From positions 1 to 64,000 of the forward strand of contig JAJDTM010000062.1 of the NCBI GenBank assembly GCA_022827185.1: DNA of 64,000 bases, in the 5' to 3' direction. Origin of the DNA: Candidatus Poribacteria bacterium (lineage in GTDB: Bacteria; Poribacteria; WGA-4E; WGA-3G). Every line of letters begins with the position of its first letter. The first letter of the stretch is position 1. This document shows, in pieces, positions 1 to 9,578 of this stretch. The notes under the pieces are model-generated. The model saw only the letters and a list, made by a program, of their open reading frames with translations. It searched no databases and was not told where the DNA came from. The translations under genes and the position numbers were made by a program.

Positions 1-1
1 G

Positions 2-3000
2 AACTCCGATTCAGGCACAGACATCGGAACCGCGATTGCTGCAACAGATGCGAATAACGACACGCTCACCTATACGCTCGGTGGCACAGATGCCGCATCT
101 TTCAGTATCGTCAACACAACAGGGCAACTCCAAACCAACGCTGCCCTAAACTATGAAAGCAAGTCGTCTTATTCCGTCTCGGTCTCTGTTTCAGATAACA
201 ACGGTGGGAGCGATAGCATCGCCGTTACAATTAATGTGACGAATGTCAACGAGGCACCAAGTTTCGCAAGTGCCACCGCGACGCGTTCGGTAGCGGAGAA
301 CACGGTATCGGGACAAAACATCGGCAGTGCGGTTACTGCGACGGATGTGGATGCGAATACCACACTCACCTATACGCTCGGTGGCACAGATGCCGCATCG
401 TTTAGCATCGTCAGCACATCGGGACAACTCCAAACAAGCGCGGCGTTAGACTATGAAACAAAGAACGCCTATTCCGTGACGGTCACTGCCGCCGATGGCA
501 CTGGTGAGGGGAGCCTCAGCGCCAGCATTCCCGTCACGATCAGTGTGACAGATGTCAACGACGCACCGGTGTTCACCGATGGCGATAGCACGACGCGCAC
601 TATCGCAGAGAACTCGGTTGCCAACACAAACATCGGCACGCCGATCGCCGCAACCGATCAGGATAAGAAGCCGGACCTGGTGAACCCAGCTCAGCTCATC
701 GCTAAGGATACCATCACCTATTCGATCCCGTCAACAGGGGATGCCGCAGCCTTCAGCATTGACGGTTCTACTGGGCAACTGAAAACAAAGAATGCCTTGA
801 ACTATGAAAACGACAACGCCTATACGGTCGTTGTGACGGCTTCCGATGGAAGCTTGACTGATACCATCACCGTCACGATCAGTGTCACAAACGTCAATGA
901 GGCACCGAGTTTCGCTGCTGGAACAACCATCAGTGCTATTTCTGCCACCAACGGCACGGCAATCACATCCGTGACCTTGCCAGAAGCAACGGATCCTGAT
1001 GCGAACACTACCCTCACATACACGGTGACACCGACACTCCCTGCCGGGTTGACATTCACTGCTTCAACGCGTATCCTCTCAGGAACGCCTACGGCTGTGT
1101 CGGATTCAACGACTTATACCTATACGGCAAGTGATAGCACCCTTTCAGCCACCTTGACGTTCACAATTCAAGTGAGTGCACCTGTGAACAACCCACCTGC
1201 TAACAACGCACCGACCTTCACGGATGGCACCAGCACCACACGGTCTGTTGCGGAGAACACCCGTTCAGGTACAAACATCGGCACTGCCGTCGCTGCAACA
1301 GATACGGATAACGACACGCTCACCTATACCCTCGGTGGCACAGATGCGTCCTCGTTCAGCATCGTCAGCACCTCTGGGCAACTCCAAACAAGCGCAGCGC
1401 TGGACCGCGAGACAAAATCGTCTTACTCGGTGACGATTACGGCTGACGATGGAAGGACGACAAATAACACAGATACCATTGATGTCACGATCAGTGTTAC
1501 AAACGTCAATGAGAAACCGATTTTCAGCAGTTCGGGGAGGGTCACGCTCTCCGTCGCAGAGAACACAGCAGCCAACACCAACATCGGCGATGCCTTCCAG
1601 GCAACAGACCCCGACAGTGGGGATACAGTGACCTATTCGCTCCAGCGAGCCGATAAGACCTCGTTCCGTATTGACGCAAACACGGGGCAGCTGAAAACCC
1701 ACGCGGCACTTGACTATGAAACGAAGACTTCATACACCAATCTCGCCGTCCGCGCGACCGATGGCGGGGGTCTCGTCAGTAGCGTCCTCGTCACCGTCAA
1801 CGTTACAAATGTCAATGATAATTCCCCCGTGTTCACGGAGGGTGCCAGCACGACACGGTCTGTTGCGGAGAATTCCCCTATAGGCACAAATGTCGGAACT
1901 CCGGTTACTGCAACAGATGCAGATAATGATACCCTCGGCTATACCCTCGGTGGCACGGATGCAGCCTCGTTTTACATTACCGAGTTAACCGGGCAGATCC
2001 ACACATACGCTGCCATGGATTATGAAACGAAATCGTCCTATTCGGTCACTGTTTCCGTTATTGATGCCATTAGTGGTGGAAACAGTGATAGTATCACGGT
2101 CACCATCAGTGTCACGGATGTAGTAGTTGAGAATCCTCCCGTGTTCACCGATGGCACCAGCACGACACGGACTGTTGCGGAGAATACCGCTTTAGGCACA
2201 AAAGTCGGAAGTGCCGTTACTGCGACAGATGCGGATACCACCGACACACTAACCTATACGCTCGGTGGCACCGATGCGGCATCGTTTACCATTGACAGCG
2301 AAACAGGGCAGCTCCAAACAAATGCTGCCATAGATTATGAAGTCAAGAATTCCTACACCGTCACTGTTTCTGTTTCTGATGGCAATCGCGGGAGTGCCAA
2401 TATCACCGTCACCATCAGTGTCACAGATGAAACCGAAACCCCGATATCACCGCCGCTCAGTCAACGCACGGCACAGGTGCGCACAGCGATTGTGGCTGCA
2501 GCACCAGGCGTTAGCACTGCTGCTGATGTGACCGTTGCACACCTCGCAGCGATTACACTATTGGATTTGCGGGAAAAGTCAATCACTACGCTGCAGGCTG
2601 GCGATTTCAATGGACTCACCGGAATGGGCTCTCTCTATCTGGGCTCCAATTCGATCAGTGATATATCTGCGCTGAGTGGATTGACCCAACTGAGACATCT
2701 CTATCTGGATAACAATTCGATCAGTGATATATCAGCACTGAGTGGATCAACCTCAATAACCAAGCTCCATCTGAGCCACAATTCGATCAGTAATATATCA
2801 GCGCTGAGTGGCATGACCTCGATGCGCGATCTCTATCTGGATAACAATTCGATCAGTGATATATCAGCACTGAGTGGCATGACATCAATGATCACTCTCG
2901 ATCTGAGGAACAATAACATTAGTAATGTATCTGCGCTGAGTGGCATGACATCGCTATCCATCTTATCTCTTGCAGGGAATCGGATTTCAGATTATGCCCC

Positions 3001-6000
3001 CCTCCGGACACTCAAGGCAGCAAATCCGAGTTTATTCATTGATATTAATATTAATAACAACCCACCCGCGTTCACAGAAGGCACCAGCACCACACGCTCG
3101 GTCGCCGAGAATACCGCATCGGGACAAAACATCGGGACTCCGGTTGCTGCAACGGATGCGGATAACCATACCCTCAGATATAGTTTGGGTGGCACGGATG
3201 CGGCATCGTTCAGCATTGTCAGCACATCAGGACAGCTCCAAACCAATGCTGCGCTGGATTATGAAACGAAGTCCTCTTATGCTGTGACGGTGTTCGTTAA
3301 TGATGGGAATAACGGGGGTGATAGCATCAGCGTCACCATCAACGTTACAGATGTAAGTGATCAAGACCCCGTGTTCACAGAGGGTGCCAGCACCACACGC
3401 TCGGTCGCAGAGGACGCCGCTTTAGGCACAAACATCGGAACTCCGGTTGCTGCGACCGATGCGGACAATGATACCCTCAGATATAGTTTGGGTGGCACGG
3501 ATGCAGCCTCATTTTCCATTGTCAGCACCTCTGGGCAGTTGCAGACGAGTGCCGTGTTGGATTATGAAACGAAGACTTCTTATGCTGTGACGGTGTCCGT
3601 TTCTGATAGCTATGGCGGGCGTGACAGTATCAGCGTCACCATCAATGTTACAGATGTAGAGGAATCCACGATAACACCTGTAAAGGATCGCACAGCACAG
3701 GTGCGCGCTGCGATTGTGGCTGCGGTGCCAGGCGTTAGCAATGCTGATGATGTGACCACAGCGCACCTCGCAGCGATTACACTATTGAATTTGGGGGAAA
3801 AGTCAATCACTACGCTGCAGGCTGGCGATTTCAGTGGACTCACCGGAATGGGCTCTCTCTATCTGGGTCGAAATTCGATCAGTGATATATCAATACTGAG
3901 TGGATTGACCCAACTGAGACATCTCGATATGCATCAAAATTCGATCAGTGATATATCAGCTCTGAGTGGCATGACCTCAATAACCAATCTCCATCTGCAT
4001 CAAAATTCAATCAGTGATATATCTGCGCTGAGTGGCATGACCTCAATGGACAGTCTCTATCTGGATAACAATTCGATCAGTGATATATCAGGCCTGAGTG
4101 GCATGACCTCGATGGCCATTCTCGATCTGAGGAACAATAACATTACGGATGTATCAGCCCTGAGTGGCATGACCTCGCTATTCAATCTAAAGGTCGCAGG
4201 GAATCCGATTTCAGATTACGCGACCCTCCGGACCCTCAAGACAGCAAATCCGAGTTTAAGCCTTGATATTAGTTTCAATAACAACCCACCGGTATTCACA
4301 GAAGGCACCAGCACCACGCGGTCTGTCGCAGAGCGCACCGCTTCAGGCACAAACATCGGGACTGCGGTTACTGCGACGGATGCAGATAATCATACGCTCA
4401 GATATAGTCTCGGTGGCACGGATGCAGCCTTGTTTAGCATTAACAGCACATCAGGACAGCTGCAGACGAGTGGCGTGTTGGATCATGAAACGAACCCCTC
4501 TCATACTGTGACAGTGTTCGTTAATGATGGGAATAGCGGGGGGGATAGCATCACTGTCACCATCAACGTTACAGATGTCGCTGATCATGCCCCCGTGTTC
4601 ACAGACGGTGCCAGCACCACGCGCTCGGTCGCAGAGCGCACCGCTTCAGGCACAAACATCGGAACTCCGGTTGCTGCAACCGATGCGGATAATGATACGC
4701 TCGCCTATACCCTCGGTGGCACCGATGCGTCCTCATTTAGCATTGTTTCGACCTCAGGGCAGCTGCAGACGAGTGCCATGTTGGATTATGAAACGAAGAC
4801 CTCTTATGCTGTGACGGTGTCCGTTTCTGATGGCTATGGCGAGAGTGATAGCATCGATGTCACCATCAACGTTACAGATGTCGTTGACCATGTCCCCGTG
4901 TTCACGGATGGCACCAGCACGACGCGGTCTGTTGCGGAGAACACCGATTCAGGCACCAACATTGGGAATCCGGTTGGTGCGACGGATGCGGATAATGATA
5001 CCCTCACCTATACGCTCGGTGGCACGGATGCGGATTCGTTTAGCATTGTTTCGACCTCAGGGCAGCTGCAGACGAGTGCCGTGTTGGATTATGAAACGAC
5101 ATGGTCCTATTCGGTCACGGTCAACGTTAATGATAGCTATGGCGGAAGTGATAGCATCAATGTCACCATCAACGTTACAGATGTAGTTGAGCCTGTGTTC
5201 ACGGATGGCAGCAGCACCACACGCTCGGTCGCGGAGAATACGGTATCTGGTACAAACATTGGGACTGCTATTGCTGCGACGCATGCCAATAACGACACCC
5301 TAATCTATACGCTGAGTGGCACGGATGCAGCCTCATTTAGCATTGTTTCGACCTCAGGGCAGCTCCAAACCAATGCTGCCCTGGATTATGAAACGAAGAC
5401 CTCGTATGCTGTGACGGTGTCCGCTTCTGATAGCAATAGCAGGAGTGATAGCATTAATGTCACCATCAATGTTACAGATGTCAATGAACCTCCTGAGTTT
5501 GATGATGGCACCAGCACTACCCGTTATGTTGCTGCAGATGCCGCTTCAGGAGTCAATATCGGCAGCCCGGTTGCTGCGACAGACCAAGATACCGGTGACA
5601 CCTTAACCTATACTTTGGGTGGCACGGATGCAGCCTCATTTAGCATTGTTGAAACATCCGGGCAGCTGCAGACAAGTGCAGCGTTGGATGAAGACACGGA
5701 ATCTTATTCGGTCACCGTGTCCGTTTCCGATGGCAACGGTGGGAGTGATATCATCACGGTTACTATTAGTACTGGAACCCCTATAACACCTGTAAAGGAT
5801 CGCACGACGCAGGTGCGGGATGCGATTGTGGCTGCAGTACCAGGCGTTAGCAATGCTGATGATGTGACCGAAGCACACCTCGCAGCGATTACAGAAATAG
5901 ATCTGGAATCAAAGTCGATCACTGCGCTGAAGGCTGGCGATTTCAGTGGACTCACCGGACTCGAAACGCTCTATCTGCATCACGCTTCGGCAAATCCTAA

Positions 6001-7087
6001 CGAAAAAAATTCGATCAGTGACATATCTATGCTTGAAGGCTTGACTACCCTGACAAGGCTCAGGCTGAGTGACAATCAGATCAGCGATATATCTGCACTG
6101 AGTGGCATGACCTCAATGAGCGAGCTTGATCTGGATAACAATTCAATCAGTGATATATCTGCGCTGAGTGGCATGACTGCGATGGTCATTCTCAGTATGA
6201 CGAACAATAACGTTGTGGATGTATCTCCCCTGAGTGGAATGACCTCAATGTCCATCTTATCTGTCGCTGGGAATCCGATTTCAGATTACGCGACCCTCCG
6301 TACACTCCAGTCACATTCGCTTTTCGGACTTGATATTAGTCTTAATAACACCCCACCGACGTTTACCGATGGTGCCACCACAACGCGCTCGGTCGCGGAG
6401 AACACGGCAGCGGGACAAAACATCGGAACTGCGGTTGCTGCGACGGATGCGAATAACCATACGCTCTCCTATACCCTCGGTGGCACGGATGCGGATTCGT
6501 TTAGCATCGTTTCGACCTCCGGGCAGCTCCAAACCAAGGCAGCACTCGACTATGAAACGAAGAGCAGCTATACGGTAACAGTGACTGCCTATGACGGCAA
6601 TAACGGTGGGGACAGAATTACCGTCACCATCAATGTCACGGATGCCGTTGGTGCTGCACCGTCTGTTGAAACACCGCCAGCACCCGTGCTGCCGAAGACA
6701 ACCGAGTTGCTATCAAACTTCCCGAACCCGTTTAACCCGGAGACGTGGATACCGTATCAGCTCGCCAAACCCGCAGAAGTTACGCTAACGATCTACGACA
6801 TCCGCGGTCGTATCGTGCGGATATTGCGATTGGGGCACCAACCTGCCGGTTTCTACCAGAGCCGGAGCAAGGCAGCGCATTGGGATGGCCGTAACTATCT
6901 CGGTGAGAAGGTCGCCACAGGCGTATATTTCTATACCCTCAAAGCCGGCGATTACATAGCAACCCGCAAGCTGTTGATACGAAAGTGGTTGTCAGTTTTC
7001 AGTACGATTTTTTCTGCGAAAAAATCTTTCAGTTATCAGTTAAGAGGGAAATTTATCAGTCACATTTCCCTCTTAACCGAAGACTGA
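2..7087 (+). CDS. giant secreted cadherin-like/LRR surface protein, 5' truncated
   Basis: The frame is open from base 2, so the gene begins left of the window; a Met at 236 is internal. It carries about fifteen complete modules of roughly 100 residues plus one partial module. Most have the cadherin-like signature ATDADNDTLTYTLGGTDA, SGQLQT, LDYET and TVTISVTDVN. The module near 900-1190 looks like a putative-Ig (He_PIG) type instead. Three leucine-rich blocks (about 2455-3055, 3680-4290, 5790-6350) repeat the unit NNSISDISALSGMTSM and each opens with an alpha-helical QVRxAIVAAxPGV segment. A C-terminal domain with NPFNPETWIPYQL (about 6720-6990) resembles FlgD-Ig/type IX sorting domains. Such proteins are usually secreted adhesins; cadherin modules normally bind calcium between domains. 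Adhesion is inferred. The last 33 codons come from a repeat and extend past the expected end. Confidence 0.9.
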   Translation, partial: NSDSGTDIGTAIAATDANNDTLTYTLGGTDAASFSIVNTTGQLQTNAALNYESKSSYSVSVSVSDNNGGSDSIAVTINVTNVNEAPSFASATATRSVAENTVSGQNIGSAVTATDVDANTTLTYTLGGTDAASFSIVSTSGQLQTSAALDYETKNAYSVTVTAADGTGEGSLSASIPVTISVTDVNDAPVFTDGDSTTRTIAENSVANTNIGTPIAATDQDKKPDLVNPAQLIAKDTITYSIPSTGDAAAFSIDGSTGQLKTKNALNYENDNAYTVVVTASDGSLTDTITVTISVTNVNEAPSFAAGTTISAISATNGTAITSVTLPEATDPDANTTLTYTVTPTLPAGLTFTASTRILSGTPTAVSDSTTYTYTASDSTLSATLTFTIQVSAPVNNPPANNAPTFTDGTSTTRSVAENTRSGTNIGTAVAATDTDNDTLTYTLGGTDASSFSIVSTSGQLQTSAALDRETKSSYSVTITADDGRTTNNTDTIDVTISVTNVNEKPIFSSSGRVTLSVAENTAANTNIGDAFQATDPDSGDTVTYSLQRADKTSFRIDANTGQLKTHAALDYETKTSYTNLAVRATDGGGLVSSVLVTVNVTNVNDNSPVFTEGASTTRSVAENSPIGTNVGTPVTATDADNDTLGYTLGGTDAASFYITELTGQIHTYAAMDYETKSSYSVTVSVIDAISGGNSDSITVTISVTDVVVENPPVFTDGTSTTRTVAENTALGTKVGSAVTATDADTTDTLTYTLGGTDAASFTIDSETGQLQTNAAIDYEVKNSYTVTVSVSDGNRGSANITVTISVTDETETPISPPLSQRTAQVRTAIVAAAPGVSTAADVTVAHLAAITLLDLREKSITTLQAGDFNGLTGMGSLYLGSNSISDISALSGLTQLRHLYLDNNSISDISALSGSTSITKLHLSHNSISNISALSGMTSMRDLYLDNNSISDISALSGMTSMITLDLRNNNISNVSALSGMTSLSILSLAGNRISDYAPLRTLKAANPSLFIDININNNPPAFTEGTSTTRSVAENTASGQNIGTPVAATDADNHTLRYSLGGTDAASFSIVSTSGQLQTNAALDYETKSSYAVTVFVNDGNNGGDSISVTINVTDVSDQDPVFTEGASTTRSVAEDAALGTNIGTPVAATDADNDTLRYSLGGTDAASFSIVSTSGQLQTSAVLDYETKTSYAVTVSVSDSYGGRDSISVTINVTDVEESTITPVKDRTAQVRAAIVAAVPGVSNADDVTTAHLAAITLLNLGEKSITTLQAGDFSGLTGMGSLYLGRNSISDISILSGLTQLRHLDMHQNSISDISALSGMTSITNLHLHQNSISDISALSGMTSMDSLYLDNNSISDISGLSGMTSMAILDLRNNNITDVSALSGMTSLFNLKVAGNPISDYATLRTLKTANPSLSLDISFNNNPPVFTEGTSTTRSVAERTASGTNIGTAVTATDADNHTLRYSLGGTDAALFSINSTSGQLQTSGVLDHETNPSHTVTVFVNDGNSGGDSITVTINVTDVADHAPVFTDGASTTRSVAERTASGTNIGTPVAATDADNDTLAYTLGGTDASSFSIVSTSGQLQTSAMLDYETKTSYAVTVSVSDGYGESDSIDVTINVTDVVDHVPVFTDGTSTTRSVAENTDSGTNIGNPVGATDADNDTLTYTLGGTDADSFSIVSTSGQLQTSAVLDYETTWSYSVTVNVNDSYGGSDSINVTINVTDVVEPVFTDGSSTTRSVAENTVSGTNIGTAIAATHANNDTLIYTLSGTDAASFSIVSTSGQLQTNAALDYETKTSYAVTVSASDSNSRSDSINVTINVTDVNEPPEFDDGTSTTRYVAADAASGVNIGSPVAATDQDTGDTLTYTLGGTDAASFSIVETSGQLQTSAALDEDTESYSVTVSVSDGNGGSDIITVTISTGTPITPVKDRTTQVRDAIVAAVPGVSNADDVTEAHLAAITEIDLESKSITALKAGDFSGLTGLETLYLHHASANPNEKNSISDISMLEGLTTLTRLRLSDNQISDISALSGMTSMSELDLDNNSISDISALSGMTAMVILSMTNNNVVDVSPLSGMTSMSILSVAGNPISDYATLRTLQSHSLFGLDISLNNTPPTFTDGATTTRSVAENTAAGQNIGTAVAATDANNHTLSYTLGGTDADSFSIVSTSGQLQTKAALDYETKSSYTVTVTAYDGNNGGDRITVTINVTDAVGAAPSVETPPAPVLPKTTELLSNFPNPFNPETWIPYQLAKPAEVTLTIYDIRGRIVRILRLGHQPAGFYQSRSKAAHWDGRNYLGEKVATGVYFYTLKAGDYIATRKLLIRKWLSVFSTIFSAKKSFSYQLRGKFISHISLLTED
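7006..7026. repeat. 9-bp inverted repeat in the gene tail
   Basis: GATTTTTTC at 7006-7014 and GAAAAAATC at 7018-7026 form a perfect stem around TGC. It lies inside the repeat-derived extension of the surface protein gene and is surrounded by CAGTTTTCAGT/CAGTTATCAGT motifs typical of dispersed repeats in this window. Confidence 0.6.
7040..7076. repeat. 13-bp perfect hairpin just before the stop codon
   Basis: TTAAGAGGGAAAT (7040-7052) and ATTTCCCTCTTAA (7064-7076) are perfect inverted repeats around an 11-nt loop. It could slow or stop transcription, but no T-run follows, so terminator function is unproven. It overlaps the last codons of the surface protein gene. Confidence 0.6.
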
Positions 7088-7090
7088 AAG

Positions 7091-7170
7091 CCCGGTAGGT
7101 TCGGTTTCCTAACCGAACCGTAATCCTAACCCATTCCCGATAGGTTCGGTTTCCTAACCGCACCATAGGT
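7091..7170. repeat. two copies of the GGTAGGTTCGG palindromic repeat
   Basis: Copy one (7091-7120) reads CCGGTAGGTTCGGTTTCC followed by TAACCGAACCG and folds on GGTTCGGTT/AACCGAACC. Copy two (about 7139-7170) is a diverged version ending AACCGCACCATAGG. Further copies or fragments lie at 7345-7360, 7391-7413, 7793-7815, 8041-8055, 16328-16362, 22606-22636 and 37946-37979, all outside intact genes. Confidence 0.8.
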
Positions 7171-7313
7171 GTCAATTTAGCGATTTTCGATAACATTTCC
7201 TTGCGGATCCGTGTAGATGCCGCCCCTACGGGGCTAAAGAATTGGGACAAACGCGTTTCTACACAGATGCTGAAGAAATACCCAAGCAAATAAACCCTAC
7301 GGGACTAAAGAGT

Positions 7314-7364
7314 TTTTGGAGTCTTCAATGTTTCCGCGTAGTATCCGGTTCGGTTAGGAATGCA
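7314..7364. repeat. left arm of a ~51-bp inverted repeat
   Basis: This arm is matched in reverse complement at 8035-8085. The inner 34 bases (7331-7364 against 8035-8068) differ at one position only, and the outer part matches with a few changes. The pair encloses a gene remnant, so it may mark a decayed mobile unit or two opposed copies of one dispersed repeat. Confidence 0.65.
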
Positions 7365-7412
7365 CATCGCATTTGGGCGTGTACGCCGCAAAACCGAACC
7401 TACCGGGCCTGG

Positions 7413-7769
7413 GACGGAGACGATAGAGAAGCAGGTGAACATCAAGACTTACTTCGTATCCTCACGCAAGAGGATACACAGAATCAGGAGATCGTAGACA
7501 TGGCAGACTCTATCATTGAACTCAGCGAACAACGCGGCGAACAACGCGGCATTCAGCAAGGCATCGAACAAGGCATCGAACAAGGGTCGCGTCGGACGAG
7601 TATCGAAAGCACACTCGCTATTCTCAACTCCCGATTCGCTGATGCTGACGTTGACCCACTCACGCCAGCACTCGAAGCCATTGAAGACCTCAACCGGCTC
7701 AAGCAACTCAATCTTGAGGCATCTTTAGTTGAGAGTTTTCGCGCCTTTCAAGAACGCTTAGAGGCTTGA
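7413..7769 (+). pseudogene. 3' remnant of a Rpn/DUF4351-like gene
   Basis: The frame (open from 7242) codes for a C-terminal tail: an acidic helix DLLRILTQEDTQNQEI, a low-complexity stretch of GEQRG/GIEQG units, then TLAILNSRFADADVDPLTPALEAIEDLNRLKQL. Tails of this type follow PD-(D/E)XK domains in Rpn/YhgA-like (transposase-associated) nucleases and Uma2-like families. Nothing of the N-terminal nuclease is present; codons before about 7413 are simply translated palindromic repeats. I therefore read it as a 5'-deleted remnant. A small expressed protein from the ATG at 7242 or 7500 cannot be excluded. Family assignment is from memory of such tails, so only moderately sure. Confidence 0.5.
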
Positions 7770-8034
7770 AAACGTATCAGACGCCTCCGCCCCTGGCCCG
7801 GTAGGTTCGGTTTTATGAAGTTTCAGAAAATATTTCGGTAATAAACGGGCAATAATGCACATCGCAAATGTAAAGCTTTCTCACTGCGAAGCAAAATTTT
7901 GCCGCGTATGGGCAAAATTTGGGCGAGTACGCCGCAGAATTGCCCTACTACAAACGGGCGGGTTCATAGTAGTGCGATTTTGCGGTGTGCTCACCTGCCC
8001 CCCTGATAAGGGGGGATCAAGGGGGGTTGCGACC

Positions 8035-8085
8035 TGCATTCCCAACCGAACCGGATACTACGCGGAAACCTTGAAGCCCCCAAAA
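8035..8085. repeat. right arm of the ~51-bp inverted repeat
   Basis: Reverse complement of 7314-7364; the core contains CCGGATACTACGCGGAAA. See the left arm. Confidence 0.65.
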
Positions 8086-8150
8086 CCCTCTTCAGTCCCC
8101 TCTCGGTCCCAGACCCTACCGCTGCCAAAAACTTTACACACCCATAATAG

Positions 8151-8272
8151 CAGAGCCATTCAGTTTTCGATTTTTTCAGACATTTTCGCGGACGGATCGC
8201 GAGCACAGCTCGCTCCTACAGGGGAGTGCTTTACGCAACAAATCAAAATTATGGGACAATTGAATGACTCTG
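8151..8272. mobile_element. 122-bp MITE-like element with 10-bp target duplication
   Basis: Left terminus CAGAGCCATTCAGTTTTC (from 8151) and right terminus, read inward on the other strand from 8272, CAGAGTCATTCAATTGTC agree at 15 of 18 positions. The element is bracketed by perfect direct repeats CCCATAATAG at 8141-8150 and 8273-8282. Terminal inverted repeats plus a target-site duplication are what a non-autonomous DDE-transposon derivative leaves behind. The interior has a GCGAGC-ACA-GCTCGC hairpin near 8197-8212 and no coding capacity. Related termini occur at 13049-13065, 16400-16416 and 38030-38046. Confidence 0.7.
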
Positions 8273-8349
8273 CCCATAATAGACTTGCACATATCAACAT
8301 CATGGTATATCATATTGCAACGAGAATATCCAAAGGAGAAAAAAAATAA

Positions 8350-9552
8350 ATGCTAAGTGTTGATGAAGCCCGCCAACGGATGCTGGATACCATTCCGATC
8401 TTACCCGCAGAAAAACGGGAAATTTTTGCGTGTACGGATTATGTCCTCGCAGAAAAACTACACGCCACAGAAAATATCCCGCCATTTGACAATTCGGCGA
8501 TGGATGGGTACGCCGTTCGCGCAGCCGACGTAAAAAATGCTACCGAGAAGCATCCTGCTGTGCTTTCAGTGGTAGAGACAATCGCAGCCGGGTATGCCCC
8601 AACAAAACAGGTCGCAGCAGGACAAGCCTCGCGAATCATGACGGGCGCAATGATGCCTCACGGTGCCGATGCCGTCATTATGCAAGAGGTAACGCAGCAA
8701 GAGGGCGATGAAGTCAAAATATTTGAAAGTATTGACACAGCAGGAAATGTCCGTTTTACCGGCGAGAGTGTTGCAAAAGGTCAGCAAGTGATGGGAAAGG
8801 GGAAGCACCTGCGGCCGCCAGAGGTCTCAATGCTCGCTTCTCTCAATTGCGCGGAAGCGACAGTACACCGGAAACCGACCGTTGCGATCGTCTCAACAGG
8901 CGACGAACTCACACCGCTCGGTGAACCGCTCGAACCCGGAAAAATTCGGGACAGCAACCGTTATGGACTCTATGCCCAGGTCGAAGAAGCCGGCGGGATA
9001 CCCATTGATATGGGCATCGCACCTGACGACGAAGCAGAGACAGAACACATCTTTCGGGCAGCCCTCGCGAAGGCGGACGCACTGATTACAAGTGGTGGGG
9101 TCTCTGTAGGTGAGCACGATGTCGTGAAAACCGTGTTGGCGAAGTTAGGTGAAATTAACTTCTGGCGCGTCGCAATGAAACCTGGAAAACCGCAAGCTTA
9201 CGGCATCGCAGACGGGAAACCGATTTTCGGATTGCCGGGTAACCCCGTCTCTTCACTCGTTGTCTTTGAACTCTTTGTCCGACCCGCACTCCTCAAAATG
9301 GCGGGACATAAAGACCTATTACGTCCAACATTCAAAGCCACCCTAACAGAAACCATTACGAATAGAGACGGACGCGTTAATTACATGCGTGCGATCCTCA
9401 AAGTATCTGATGGAGAAATCACTGCACAAACAACTGGACCCCAGGGGTCAGGGATTCTGCATTCCCTTGTGTTAGCAAACGGTTTAATCACAATTCCAAC
9501 CGCAACAACGCTACACGCTGGCGAAAAAGTGGATGCCCAATTTCTATTTTAA
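8350..9552 (+). CDS. moeA: molybdopterin molybdenumtransferase MoeA
   Basis: MoeA inserts molybdate into adenylylated molybdopterin in the last step of molybdenum cofactor synthesis; it is cytosolic. The 400-residue length is normal. Family signatures are in order: DNSAMDGYAV (about 47-56), SRIMTGAMMPHGADAVIMQE (about 98-117), VSTGDEL (about 180), TSGGVSVGEHD (about 248-257, the MPT-binding GGxS region) and GLPGNPVSS (about 295-303). The start is supported by AAGGAG about 13 bases upstream. No other Moco gene is adjacent, so it stands alone between the repeat region and a hydrolase gene. The presence of moeA implies molybdoenzymes elsewhere in the genome. Confidence 0.95.
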   Translation: MLSVDEARQRMLDTIPILPAEKREIFACTDYVLAEKLHATENIPPFDNSAMDGYAVRAADVKNATEKHPAVLSVVETIAAGYAPTKQVAAGQASRIMTGAMMPHGADAVIMQEVTQQEGDEVKIFESIDTAGNVRFTGESVAKGQQVMGKGKHLRPPEVSMLASLNCAEATVHRKPTVAIVSTGDELTPLGEPLEPGKIRDSNRYGLYAQVEEAGGIPIDMGIAPDDEAETEHIFRAALAKADALITSGGVSVGEHDVVKTVLAKLGEINFWRVAMKPGKPQAYGIADGKPIFGLPGNPVSSLVVFELFVRPALLKMAGHKDLLRPTFKATLTETITNRDGRVNYMRAILKVSDGEITAQTTGPQGSGILHSLVLANGLITIPTATTLHAGEKVDAQFLF

Positions 9553-9578
9553 CACTTGACCCCTTGACTCGCGAAATT

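Larger units (their letters stand above)
7770..8349. other. repeat-rich intergenic region upstream of moeA
   Basis: About 580 bases with no credible gene. In order it holds a partial GGTAGGTTCGG palindrome (7793-7815), a dispersed element (about 7823-7980) with an inverted partner at 13150-13265, a CCCCTGATAAGGGGGGATC motif (about 8001-8026) repeated near 11480-11506, the right arm of the 51-bp inverted repeat (8035-8085), a MITE-like element (8151-8272) and the moeA ribosome-binding site. A 164-codon open frame here only translates these repeats. Confidence 0.7.

Noticed and set aside
1265..1733. Long antisense open frames across the cadherin and LRR repeats
   Set aside because: They recur with the same period as the sense repeats and are by-products of biased, repetitive codons.
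2640..4200. Regular ~66-bp direct repeats resembling a CRISPR array
   Set aside because: The period matches the 22-residue LRR unit in frame, and the spacer parts are coding and homologous to each other.
8141..8282. Small RNA gene or riboswitch for moeA
   Set aside because: The folding potential is explained by MITE inverted repeats and the sequence does not match the known Moco riboswitch layout that I can recall.
7855..8349. 164-codon plus-strand open frame before moeA
   Set aside because: It is made entirely of dispersed repeats and the MITE, has no ribosome-binding site or recognisable domain, and would run into the moeA ribosome-binding site.
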